Assembly: GCA_019420405.1 (NCBI GenBank)
Contig: JAHZHF010000033.1
Coordinates: 1 to 17,196 of the forward strand
Direction: 5' to 3'
DNA from: Clostridiales bacterium
GTDB lineage: Bacteria > Bacillota > Clostridia > Lachnospirales > Lachnospiraceae
Length of the DNA stretch: 17,196 bases
Positions 1-7,587 of the stretch are shown here, in pieces. The notes below the pieces were generated by a model, which saw nothing but the letters and a program-made list of their open reading frames with translations, ran no database searches and was not told the DNA's origin. Within the stretch, counting starts at the first letter, position 1; the number at the start of each line of letters is the position of its first letter. The position numbers and the translations under genes were made by a program.

Positions 1-55
1 CTGTCAGGGAAATCACTCCGTCCTTTGTTGTCCGAAACTGAATTCTCTCCAGCAT
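1..55 (-). CDS. Start of an unidentified CDS, cut by the window edge
   Basis: Only the first 18 codons are present (MLERIQFRTTKDGVISLT), running off the left edge. The SIS gene stops 13 bases before it. The sequence AAGGAGGGG (minus strand) lies just ahead of two in-frame ATGs: one at 61, only two bases after AGGAGG and too close, and one at 55, at a normal spacing of about eight bases. I therefore place the start at 55. It is in the same orientation as the sugar operon and closely follows it, so it is probably a further member. Eighteen residues are too few to assign a family. Confidence 0.6.
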   Translation of the reverse strand, partial: MLERIQFRTTKDGVISLT

Positions 56-68
56 TTTCATCCCCTCC

Positions 69-1199
69 TTAATCTAACAGCACAGTTTCTGAAACTGTGG
101 TTGAATACATTCCCTTTTCTTCCTTCCAGATTCCCTCAAATCCTCTGCTGTAAGGCTCTTCCCGCATTGCCGCAAGATATCCTGCAATCAGGGCCGGAAC
201 CATATGAGCCGCCATGGGCTGGAACAGACAGGTCTCAGAATCCGGAGTCAGAAAACGGTACTTTGCCTGAAGGCTTGTGTCATTTGTAACCAAAACAAAA
301 TTTCGTCCCATCTGGTTCAACCGCTCTGTCAGTTCTCTCGTGCGGCTCTGGGCTTCATTTCCTTCGGAAGCAAATACCATGGTCAGAATATGTTTTACAT
401 CTTTTACAAAGTAGTTCACATGGAACCAGTTCTCACTGTCCAGATGCACTGCGGGGATTCCCGCCGCCTCGTACATCTTCCCGTATCCGTACCATGCGGT
501 GCCATAATCGGATCCGCAGCCGATCATCTCCGCGCCTGACGCATCCTTGAATTCCTTTGCCGCTTCAAGTGCCAGACTACATACCTGATCTGCATCACTT
601 AAAAATTCTTTCGGAAGCCGCTTTAATTCCTGGCGGTAGACATTTGCCTGATCCATTGTATATTTCAGCCTTACCTCTCCCATCCGGATAGCCAGCAGAT
701 ACAGGATCATCTGGAGTACCGCATAGGTGCGTATTCCCGGCGAGTTCTCAAACTCCGGAATTTTTGGCACGATTAACTTTTCTGCCGCTTTTGCAAGAGG
801 AGATTCCGGATTTGATGTGACTGCGATCGTCATGGCATTGTGCGCTCTCATCCGTTCCACAGCCTCCACAACACGCGTCACCTGGCCGGAATTACTCACA
901 GCGATCACCAGAGGGTCACAGGGAGACTCTCCCACCCATTTCATCTGATAATACCGTGCCAGGGAAAGGGGTTCCACCGTTTCAATCGGAATTTGCAGAA
1001 AACTTTCAAACGCACGTTTCGCAGCAAGGCATGCGGCCCATCCGTCTCCGCAGCTTGTCAGAACCACTTTCTTTACAGAATAGATTTCAGGAGTCGTCAT
1101 CACATACCGCACCTGCGGTTCTACATCCGGATAAACCTCCTCCAGCAGGTCAGGCACGCTCAATACCTGCCGCAGCATTGCATTCTCAAATTTACTCAT
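69..1199 (-). CDS. Double-SIS-domain phosphosugar isomerase / FrlB-like deglycase
   Basis: This 376-residue protein has two SIS (sugar isomerase) domains, about residues 25-175 and 215-345. It resembles the isomerase half of GlmS and the FrlB/FraB deglycases, which act on 6-phosphorylated amino sugars or Amadori compounds in the cytoplasm. The first domain carries TSCGDGWAA (48-56) and the phosphate-loop-like AVSNSG (100-105). The second contains Glu244 and His260 in KMYE...WFH. Their 16-residue spacing equals that of the catalytic Glu488/His504 of GlmS and Glu214/His230 of FraB, so an active isomerase or deglycase is likely. The start codon overlaps the end of the kinase gene by eight bases, suggesting translational coupling. 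With the adjacent PfkB kinase and CUT1 permeases it mirrors the Bacillus frl operon. The exact substrate cannot be read from the sequence, and a plain aldose-ketose isomerase is the alternative. Confidence 0.85.
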   Translation of the reverse strand: MSKFENAMLRQVLSVPDLLEEVYPDVEPQVRYVMTTPEIYSVKKVVLTSCGDGWAACLAAKRAFESFLQIPIETVEPLSLARYYQMKWVGESPCDPLVIAVSNSGQVTRVVEAVERMRAHNAMTIAVTSNPESPLAKAAEKLIVPKIPEFENSPGIRTYAVLQMILYLLAIRMGEVRLKYTMDQANVYRQELKRLPKEFLSDADQVCSLALEAAKEFKDASGAEMIGCGSDYGTAWYGYGKMYEAAGIPAVHLDSENWFHVNYFVKDVKHILTMVFASEGNEAQSRTRELTERLNQMGRNFVLVTNDTSLQAKYRFLTPDSETCLFQPMAAHMVPALIAGYLAAMREEPYSRGFEGIWKEEKGMYSTTVSETVLLD

Positions 1200-2109
1200 C
1201 TCTTATCTCCTCCTTACATGCTCTAGCCCGCGCCATTGCGCGCTCTTTCATCTCCCCGGTGAACAATTCCGGTACTCCGAACTGCGCGATTATCTCCGCC
1301 GCTGCCGCTGATCCCATGCATCCTGCCATCTGAGGGTCGAACCCTTCACAGCAGGCGTACAGCACTGCACCTGACGAACTGTTCCCTCCGCCTGTCGTGT
1401 CAACAACGGAAATCCCTGATATACTCGGACATTCATAACTCCTGCCGTTAAAAAGCATATGCGCTCCCTCAGAGCCTCTACGGAAAAATACCCAGTTCGG
1501 CGAAGCCTTGAGAAGTCTTTCCTCTGCTTCCCGCTCATCGTCTGTTCCGTACAGCATTTTCGCTTCTCCCCGGTTAATAGAAAACACATCTATCTCCTTC
1601 AAATAACTCTCAATTATCCCTATATTTTCCGGTCTGCATGCATCTTCGGAAATTTCCCACATCAGTTTATAGCCGAAACGTTCACGTCCTTTAATCAACG
1701 CTTCCAGGTACTCTTTTTCCAGAGCCTTAAATACATAAACTCCTTTTGTATTCCTGTCGCAACAGCGGAACACTTCGTCAATCGTCGGATCGAGATCCCG
1801 AAACTCCTTAAGCCCTATGTTAGGCTCATCTGTGCGGCTGCCGTCAGGAAAATAGTGAATCACCGTAACCGGAGATACATCAGATCTCACAACCAGTCCC
1901 TCTGTGGATACCCGGTTTTCCCGATACCACTTTCCATGCCGCATCAGATATTCCGGTCCGATTCCACCGCACACTGTTACCCGTTCCGTGAACACACGCA
2001 CTCCTGCCAGTGCATAGAATCCCGCACTTCCCGGCTGATTCTCAAATACTGTGCCGTCGGCCAGATGAACCTCGTCGGTAGAAACCGTCGTTGCAATCAC
2101 ATAATCCAT
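1192..2109 (-). CDS. PfkB-family (ribokinase-like) carbohydrate kinase with altered catalytic motif
   Basis: This 305-residue protein has the PfkB layout: a glycine-containing N-terminal motif (PGSAGFYALAG, 26-36), an FSINRGEAKMLYG segment (176-188) typical of the family, RRGSEGAHML (210-219), and the C-terminal signature DTTGGGNSSSG (237-247). In most members the signature reads DTxGAGD and its last Asp is the catalytic base; here that residue is Asn243. The gene starts at an ATG at 2109, with GAGGTG about nine bases ahead and 20 bases after the glycohydrolase stop. It overlaps the SIS gene at its end. Expected role: phosphorylating an imported sugar or the sugar freed by the upstream glycohydrolase, before the SIS enzyme. 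The Asn variant leaves true kinase activity uncertain. GxGN forms exist in the fungal MAK32-like branch, from memory. Confidence 0.85.
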   Translation of the reverse strand: MDYVIATTVSTDEVHLADGTVFENQPGSAGFYALAGVRVFTERVTVCGGIGPEYLMRHGKWYRENRVSTEGLVVRSDVSPVTVIHYFPDGSRTDEPNIGLKEFRDLDPTIDEVFRCCDRNTKGVYVFKALEKEYLEALIKGRERFGYKLMWEISEDACRPENIGIIESYLKEIDVFSINRGEAKMLYGTDDEREAEERLLKASPNWVFFRRGSEGAHMLFNGRSYECPSISGISVVDTTGGGNSSSGAVLYACCEGFDPQMAGCMGSAAAAEIIAQFGVPELFTGEMKERAMARARACKEEIRDE

Positions 2110-2129
2110 ATTCCCAACACCTCAGCTTT

Positions 2130-4262
2130 CTAACCTTTCACGCCAGAGTTTCTCTCCAGCCGGAATCCGTCGATAAATACAGCCCCCTCGTCCACCAGAT
2201 ATCCGGCTGCCCCGCACAGATAAGGATCATTCTGATCCTCAGCGCGGATCATCACTCCACCAAAGGAAGCCTCCAGTTTATTTCCGCACACCGTCAGACT
2301 CATCGGGTATTTTTCGAACTGAGCGTACTCCACCCGGCTTTCAGCAAGAACAATCTCCTCGTCGTCCCTGTGTTTGATAATCTGGAATTTATTTCCCCCG
2401 GAAACTACGGCCGCATAGTATCTGCGATGTCCGACACTTCTTGCCGCCAGGCCGCCTCTTTTGTGCAGACTGAATTTCAGTGTTGACGAAACCGTATAGT
2501 CCGTAAAATCTCTTGTTCCAACCGTCGCCAGTCCTCCCGGTTCATCGTGGCTGATACAGTAAGTACAGTTCAGGTTCGGCGAAAAGTTCTTCGCACTTGC
2601 CACAAACATCTTCGCCCAGAACGGATCCGTATCCCACATATCTTTCATCATGATCCCCTTCTGCTCCAGAAGCAGAGGAGTATTACTCCAGTCAACGCTG
2701 CGTATGATCACATCTCCGCGGAACCGCTTTTCAGATGAGAACTCCAGGCCAAATCTGAGAACCGGAAGGCCCCCATTGTCCGGGATCAGCCACTTTATTT
2801 CCACCTCTTCAGGATTTAACCGTATCCATTCTCCATCCAGCTTGATCAGTTTGTTATCCCTGTCCGTATACCAGATGTATGGCCGCATTTTCGGCCCATT
2901 CCCGGAAATTATTTCTTCCGCAATATACATGGCCCGAATTGTAACCTCCTGTCCGGTATAAAGCGTTGGAGAAACATAGGTCTCATAATTCCGGTACTCC
3001 TCATGAATATCCAGGAATGTCGCCACGCTGACACAGGCATTCGCCCCTTCCGCCAGCGTATCAAATGTCAGCCTGAGCCCGCTGCCAAGCCCTGTTTCGT
3101 TCCCATTTGATATCTTCGGTGTGCATTTCGGATGTTCCACATATGGACAGGAGGTAAAGCCCTGTACACTTCCGGGATATTCAAAAGCGAAACGTTCTTT
3201 GCCTTCTTCTCTCTCCATCCCCCGTACTGCTTCTGCAGCACGAACGATTCTCCGTGTTTCTTTCACTGCATCCGAGATCCCCTCGCCGCCGTCCGATGTG
3301 ATCACCAGAAGCCGGTCTGCAACAGGCCCGCGGAAATCCGGTCCTTTTTCCATTCCCTCAAGCCCCAGACGAATCCCGTTTAAACATCCCACATTTCCTG
3401 CATTGCAGTCAGTATCCCAGGCTGCAGATGCAGCGATTTTTACAGATTCCGGGAAATCATCTCCCGCACACAGGAGAGCCGCCAGTACCATGGCATGATT
3501 CGGAACCATATGGCACGGCCCCGGATAAATATGATATCCGTACTTTTCATCCAGTCTCTCCCGTACCTTTCTCCAGTCATGCTCAGCACTGCATATATTT
3601 CTCACGTCATGGACAAGGCTTTTCAGTTCTTCGGTCCGTATAAACCGGATGTTCTGCTCAAACAGCTTCTCCAGACTGCTCTCATCAAAAGCCGCGGCCT
3701 CCATCGCCCCTAAAAATCCTGCCGCATCCACAGCTATCCCATCATGCGATACCCCTGCGCAGGCACGTACAAGATAATCTGCATATTCCGGATCACCCGG
3801 ACTCATCATTGCATATGCATCCATGAAAATCTGAGCTCCGATCTGCTGGGAGAGTACCGGACCGTTCTGCGCCATGGAGCCGCTCTCCGGCGCCGGAATT
3901 CCCCGTTTCAGGTTAAGATAAGCCGTATGCTCTGTAGAATTTCCCATACCTCCCCACCAGAGAATCGACCGGTTTTCGATAATATAGTTGAGCCATGTTT
4001 TCCCGATATCTTCTGCTGTCAGTTCCCTTTTAAATCCATTGTCCTCCATCGCCCGGAAAAAAGCGAACGTACCGGACAGATCATCATCCGCCACAATCAG
4101 CGGAAGATCAAGTTCCTCGTGAACGTAATAAGGAATTTCTCCAAACCGTTCCCGAATCGACTGATAAGGCCATCCCTCTACTGGCCTGCCCAGATATACT
4201 CCGATCATTTTTCCCAGTACACCGGCATATATTTTATTCTTATATTTTGTTGATAATCCCAT
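2130..4262 (-). CDS. ADP-ribosylglycohydrolase-family protein with C-terminal beta-rich / LamG-like extension
   Basis: Residues 1-345 of 710 form an ADP-ribosylglycohydrolase (DraG/ARH) domain. An opening GVLGKMIGVYLGRPVEG (14-30) is followed by an acidic metal cluster DDDLSGT (59-65), a GVSHDGIAVDAAGFLGA stretch (170-186) and the second metal motif WDTDCNAGN (282-290, DxD ligands). Family members hydrolyse N- or O-ribosyl bonds using paired divalent metals. Residues about 365-530 look beta-rich, and about 555-705 resemble a concanavalin/laminin-G-like jelly roll (segments such as GGLAARSVGHRRYYAAV and the final GAVFIDGFRLE). Simple DraG proteins are only about 300 residues. There is no signal peptide, so it is cytoplasmic. 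It starts six bases after the second permease gene, whose end supplies the AAAGGA ribosome binding site. Placed among sugar transport and kinase genes, it probably cleaves an imported glycoside rather than ADP-ribosylated protein; that is inference. Confidence 0.85.
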   Translation of the reverse strand: MGLSTKYKNKIYAGVLGKMIGVYLGRPVEGWPYQSIRERFGEIPYYVHEELDLPLIVADDDLSGTFAFFRAMEDNGFKRELTAEDIGKTWLNYIIENRSILWWGGMGNSTEHTAYLNLKRGIPAPESGSMAQNGPVLSQQIGAQIFMDAYAMMSPGDPEYADYLVRACAGVSHDGIAVDAAGFLGAMEAAAFDESSLEKLFEQNIRFIRTEELKSLVHDVRNICSAEHDWRKVRERLDEKYGYHIYPGPCHMVPNHAMVLAALLCAGDDFPESVKIAASAAWDTDCNAGNVGCLNGIRLGLEGMEKGPDFRGPVADRLLVITSDGGEGISDAVKETRRIVRAAEAVRGMEREEGKERFAFEYPGSVQGFTSCPYVEHPKCTPKISNGNETGLGSGLRLTFDTLAEGANACVSVATFLDIHEEYRNYETYVSPTLYTGQEVTIRAMYIAEEIISGNGPKMRPYIWYTDRDNKLIKLDGEWIRLNPEEVEIKWLIPDNGGLPVLRFGLEFSSEKRFRGDVIIRSVDWSNTPLLLEQKGIMMKDMWDTDPFWAKMFVASAKNFSPNLNCTYCISHDEPGGLATVGTRDFTDYTVSSTLKFSLHKRGGLAARSVGHRRYYAAVVSGGNKFQIIKHRDDEEIVLAESRVEYAQFEKYPMSLTVCGNKLEASFGGVMIRAEDQNDPYLCGAAGYLVDEGAVFIDGFRLERNSGVKG

Positions 4263-4268
4263 AGCCTG

Positions 4269-5093
4269 CTATCCTTTCACCGCTCCGCTTACCATGCCTT
4301 CCACAAACTGCTTCTGCATGATTACAAAGAAAATAATAATCGGTGCAACAATAATTACCGTTGCAGCCATATTGGTTCCCTGGTTTGCCGTATTTGTTCC
4401 GTTTAAGGACATCAGTGACAGCATCGCCGTAAAATTCTTTTCCCCTGTCAGGAAAGTAGATGACACAAGGAATTCATTCCAGGAGTTCAGCCCGGTAATA
4501 ATTCCTACTGTCACAAGCCCCGGTGACAAAAGCGGCAGTATGATATGCCTGATCACCTGTAGAGTTCCCGCGCCGTCAATACGGGCCGCCTCCTCCAGTT
4601 CATTCGGTATTGCCATAAAGAACGCGCGGAGGAGCGAAATCGCCAGTGGAAGGGAGGTAGCCGCAAGTATAAACGATACAGCCACATGATTTCCAAGCCA
4701 GCCCATCTTCGCGTACACACGATACAGCGGCACAAGAAACAGATATACAGGCATGGTCATCGTGATCAGGAAATATCCGTGTACCACAGAAGTCCCCCGC
4801 ACCTTGCGGCCGCCGATCACATACGCTGCAAGAGAAGCGAACACAAGCACTATAATCACCGTGCAGCCTGTGTAAACAATACTGTTCAAAATACTGCGGC
4901 CAAAATTGCCATCCTGCCATGCCTTGACATAGTTTTCAAGTCCTGCCGAAAACTTGATGGACAGAGGATTCATGATGATATCTACATGAGTCTTAAAGCT
5001 GTTAAGCAGCACCATCAGCATAGGCAGCATACAAATCACTGCGAGGAGAATCAATATAATAACTGCTAAAACAGACGTCTTTTTCTTTTTCAT
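4269..5093 (-). CDS. Carbohydrate ABC transporter permease, MalG type (CUT1)
   Basis: This 274-residue inner-membrane protein has about six hydrophobic segments, beginning with one at residues 8-30 after a lysine-rich start. The EAA loop that contacts the ATPase is clear at about 168-192 (EEAARIDGAG...LPLLSPG). The N-terminal NSFKTH motif after the first membrane segment and the usual ~275-residue length fit the MalG side of CUT1 importers. It ends in a short tail, GAVKG, as MalG-type permeases often do. A GGAGG seven bases before the ATG sets the start, 15 bases after the first permease. It pairs with that permease to form the channel. No ATPase gene is in the operon, so a shared MsmX-like ATPase encoded elsewhere is expected. 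Confidence 0.93.
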   Translation of the reverse strand: MKKKKTSVLAVIILILLAVICMLPMLMVLLNSFKTHVDIIMNPLSIKFSAGLENYVKAWQDGNFGRSILNSIVYTGCTVIIVLVFASLAAYVIGGRKVRGTSVVHGYFLITMTMPVYLFLVPLYRVYAKMGWLGNHVAVSFILAATSLPLAISLLRAFFMAIPNELEEAARIDGAGTLQVIRHIILPLLSPGLVTVGIITGLNSWNEFLVSSTFLTGEKNFTAMLSLMSLNGTNTANQGTNMAATVIIVAPIIIFFVIMQKQFVEGMVSGAVKG

Positions 5094-5108
5094 CTTGTTT
5101 CCTCCTTC

Positions 5109-5987
5109 CTATGCTTCGTTGCGGCTCATTCTCGCATATGCGATTGATGCAACCAGCCCCAGCAGTGACATCATCACAGCGATTGCCGCGGACTTTCCGA
5201 ACTGGAACAGGCTGAACGCATAATTGTATGTCAGTGTTCCGAGCATCTCCGTCGCATGAGCCGGTCCGCCGGATGTCAGAAGGTATACATAGTCAAACTG
5301 CAGGAAGGACTGAATAACGATCAGAACCATCATCATCTTAAATGTAGGAAGCATACTCGGGAAATAAATATACCGGAAGAGCTGCCATCCGTTGCATCCG
5401 TCCATGGTAGCCGCCTCCACGTAATCTGTCGGAGTCTGGCGCAGTGCCGAGAAAAATACCACTGCCAGATATCCCCAATAATGCCAGATATCTGCTGTTG
5501 CCACTCCGAGCAGTGCGGTACTCGGCTGTGTCAGGGGTGATGCCATCCAGCTGATTCCGAACACATTTTTCATAAAACCTACCAGTCCTGTAAGCGGGCT
5601 GTAGATCATATTCAGCCAGATCAGCGCATTCGCGATCGGCGCAATTACATATGGGAACAAAAACATCACCTGGAACAGTCCGCTTCTCTTCTTTTGTTTC
5701 AGCAGGCAGACAGCCGCAATCATGGCAATCGTCACAGGTACGATCAGATAGATCACCATCCACTTGCAGTTATTGCCCAGAGCCTGTCGGAAAACACTGT
5801 CTCCAAGAAGCTCCTGATAGTTCTGCAGACCGATGAAATTCATATCATCTGATATGCCGTTCCAGTCTGTAAACGAAGAAATAATCGTTGTAATAGACGG
5901 AATCAGTATCACACAGGTACTCAAAATAACTGCTGGCGCCATCAACAGATAGTAAGGTATTTTTTTCTTCATCCGTATGAAGGACAT
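5109..5987 (-). CDS. Carbohydrate ABC transporter permease, MalF type (CUT1)
   Basis: This 292-residue membrane protein has six hydrophobic segments, the first at residues 11-31. The EAA loop lies at about 190-214 (VEAATMDGCNGWQLFRYIYFP). The SSFTDWNG motif after the first membrane span and the conserved FIGLQNYQELL stretch are typical of CUT1 MalF/UgpA-like permeases. The start at 5987 is chosen because GAGGTGG lies seven bases ahead. A second in-frame ATG at 5972 is less well placed. It follows the binding-protein gene after a 147-base gap that carries a hairpin and short repeats, and it precedes the partner permease by 15 bases. It forms half of the translocation channel for the operon's sugar-like substrate. 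Confidence 0.93.
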   Translation of the reverse strand: MSFIRMKKKIPYYLLMAPAVILSTCVILIPSITTIISSFTDWNGISDDMNFIGLQNYQELLGDSVFRQALGNNCKWMVIYLIVPVTIAMIAAVCLLKQKKRSGLFQVMFLFPYVIAPIANALIWLNMIYSPLTGLVGFMKNVFGISWMASPLTQPSTALLGVATADIWHYWGYLAVVFFSALRQTPTDYVEAATMDGCNGWQLFRYIYFPSMLPTFKMMMVLIVIQSFLQFDYVYLLTSGGPAHATEMLGTLTYNYAFSLFQFGKSAAIAVMMSLLGLVASIAYARMSRNEA

Positions 5988-6034
5988 TCAAACGCCACCT
6001 CTTTTCATTATTTACGCATAAGTAAGGGTCATTC

Positions 6035-6058
6035 AGGTATAAAGTTAGGTATAAAGAT
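6035..6058. repeat. Two tandem 12-bp units in the SBP-permease gap
   Basis: The plus strand reads AGGTATAAAGTT followed at once by AGGTATAAAGAT, a near-perfect 12-bp duplication with one base changed. It sits between the permease start and the intercistronic hairpin. Its function is not evident; slippage during replication is a simple origin. Confidence 0.7.
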
Positions 6059-6059
6059 A

Positions 6060-6085
6060 GCGGTGACCTGCAATGCGGCCACCGC
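6060..6085 (-). promoter_or_regulatory. Intercistronic hairpin between binding protein and permease
   Basis: In the mRNA (minus strand) GCGGTGGCC can pair with GGTCACCGC, including one G-U pair. A further two pairs form across a bulged A around an AUU loop. The hairpin lies in the 147-base gap after the binding-protein stop codon. It is followed by UAUCUUUAUACC, which has too few consecutive U residues for a firm intrinsic terminator. Such hairpins in ABC operons commonly protect the upstream message or cause partial termination, so that binding protein exceeds permease. That role is inferred here, not shown. Confidence 0.55.
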
Positions 6086-6094
6086 CACAAGGAT

Positions 6095-6134
6095 TTAAAA
6101 ATCACCTGATTAAAAAATCACCTGGTTAAAAATT
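6095..6134. repeat. Short AT-rich tandem repeat after the binding-protein stop
   Basis: On the plus strand a 15-16 bp unit, TTAAAAATCACCTGA then TTAAAAAATCACCTGG, is repeated twice, and a third partial TTAAAAATTC runs up to the binding-protein stop codon. In the mRNA the units give AATCAGGTGATTTTT, a weak self-complementary element ending in a U run. This could add to partial termination or be simple slippage. Confidence 0.65.
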
Positions 6135-7508
6135 CTATTCTCCTGATGGTGCCGGACAAATCGGAACAGCCCCGGCATCATACTCTCCCTGGAACGCATC
6201 GTCGATTTCCTGCATAAACGTCTGCGCATCCTTCTCTCCAAGCCAGACGGAATCCACCTTGTACATCAGATCAAATGACTCTGCCGGCATATAGGAAGAA
6301 TTATAGTATCCGAAATTACCTTCATCAATTGCAGTACAAGCCTCGGCAATTCCTTCCATGAACATCTTCGGCAGGCCGCTGAACTGTTCCATATCAATAT
6401 CGCCCAGCGTTGTCAGCGGTACAGCCCAGTATCCCGGCCAGTCAACTGCCATGCCTTCTACAAACTCGTTCGTCATCATCATATTCAGGAATTCTGCACA
6501 CTCATCCTTGTATTCTGACTTTTCATTAATTGCAAGAAGCCCTGTCGCACCTACCGTATAAACAGCCGGTGTATTTTCATCCACTGCCGGGAATGCGGTA
6601 AATCCGAAGAGATCCTGGTCAGCATAGTCCATCAGGTTCTGGATAAACTTCATAGGTCCGAAGTAGAATGGAGCTCTTCCGGATGCAAGCAGCGCTGCGG
6701 AATCCGCCCAGTCAAGGGACAGATAGTCAGTTCCAAGATAACCTTTCTGATACCAGTCTGCGGATGTCTGGATCGCATCAACAAGCGACTGGTCTGTCCA
6801 CGGAATCTGATCTGTCAGCGCTTTGTAGACATTGTCAGCTCCCGCAAATGAATTCAGGAACAGAGAGGTGTAGTCCTCGTTCGTCTGCTGCCATCCCTTA
6901 CTTCCTGTTACGGAAGCATACATGCCCTTCTCCATTGCCTCATCCATAATCGCCGTAAGCTCATCAACTGTCGTCGGCACTTCCCAGTTGTTTTCTTCCA
7001 GAACCTGTTTGTTATAAACCATACCGATTACATTCAGGCCCATGGGAAGGAAGTACAAAGAGCCGTCGTATACGCCGGAATCATACATACATCCCAAAAT
7101 CTTATCTTCCCAGCCATACTTCTCGGCATATTCATCCAGGTTTGCATATTTACCTGCCTGAATATAAGTCAGTGCAAGTGAAGGAGATGACTCATAAATA
7201 ATATCCGGTCCCTCATCCGCTGACAGTGCTACCGCCATATCTTTGTTTACGGACGAACGGTACTCCACCGTCAGATTAAATCCCGGATGTTCCTCATTAA
7301 ACTTGTCAACCAGATGCTCGTTCATCGCTTCCTGCTGCTCCGATGTAGCGCCCCAGAACCACATGGACAGTTCTACTGTATCGCCGTCCGCACTGTCTTC
7401 GCCGCCATCGCTGCTGCCGCCGCTGTCACTTCCGCCGCTTCCACAGCCAGCAAGCATTCCGACACACATGGAAAGAACCAGCAGCATACTTAACACTTTT
7501 TTCTTCAT
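6135..7508 (-). CDS. Extracellular sugar-binding lipoprotein of a CUT1 ABC transporter
   Basis: The protein has 457 residues, starting MKKKVLSMLLVLSMCVGMLA then Gly-Cys22. This is a lipoprotein signal with lipobox LAGC, so Cys22 is lipidated and the protein anchored outside the membrane. A Gly/Ser/Asp-rich linker follows (about 23-50). The body reads ELSMWFWGATSEQQEAMNEHLVDKF, a typical opening of family 1 solute-binding proteins (MalE/UgpB-like). The longer reading frame begins 90 bases upstream, but AAGGAGGA lies eight bases before the ATG at 7508 and the extra residues would put a charged stretch ahead of the signal. As first gene of the operon it captures the substrate for the two permeases. 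The likely homolog in frl operons is FrlO. The ligand is not predictable from sequence alone; several Trp and Tyr residues (for example WGATSEQQ, WPGYWAVP) fit a sugar-binding cleft. Confidence 0.93.
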   Translation of the reverse strand: MKKKVLSMLLVLSMCVGMLAGCGSGGSDSGGSSDGGEDSADGDTVELSMWFWGATSEQQEAMNEHLVDKFNEEHPGFNLTVEYRSSVNKDMAVALSADEGPDIIYESSPSLALTYIQAGKYANLDEYAEKYGWEDKILGCMYDSGVYDGSLYFLPMGLNVIGMVYNKQVLEENNWEVPTTVDELTAIMDEAMEKGMYASVTGSKGWQQTNEDYTSLFLNSFAGADNVYKALTDQIPWTDQSLVDAIQTSADWYQKGYLGTDYLSLDWADSAALLASGRAPFYFGPMKFIQNLMDYADQDLFGFTAFPAVDENTPAVYTVGATGLLAINEKSEYKDECAEFLNMMMTNEFVEGMAVDWPGYWAVPLTTLGDIDMEQFSGLPKMFMEGIAEACTAIDEGNFGYYNSSYMPAESFDLMYKVDSVWLGEKDAQTFMQEIDDAFQGEYDAGAVPICPAPSGE

Positions 7509-7526
7509 AACTACAATCCTCCTTTT

Positions 7527-7544
7527 TGCTAAAACGTTTTTGCA
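7527..7544. promoter_or_regulatory. Operator O1, LacI-type palindrome
   Basis: TGCTAAAACGTTTTTGCA is an 18-bp palindrome centred on CG, with eight of nine base pairs symmetric. That centre and size are typical of LacI-family operators. It lies between the predicted start of transcription and the ribosome binding site of the binding-protein gene, where a bound repressor would block elongation. It shares TGCTAAA.CGTTTT with the second site at 7701. It is not a standard cre (CcpA) site, whose symmetric TG...CA arms are closer together. Confidence 0.65.
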
Positions 7545-7587
7545 TGTTCCGAAAACACCCTTTTTGTTTCGGTTTCGATGTCTATAA

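Noticed and set aside
1459..2133. Plus-strand open frame of 224 codons opposite the kinase gene
   Set aside because: It is the shadow of a clear PfkB gene, has no family motif in its translation and no ribosome binding site at its start. The other long plus-strand frames opposite minus-strand genes were rejected for the same reasons.
7527..7544. Catabolite-control (CcpA cre) site
   Set aside because: The palindrome is 18 bp with arms spaced wider than the cre consensus, and its half-site matches the second local palindrome, fitting the adjacent regulator better.
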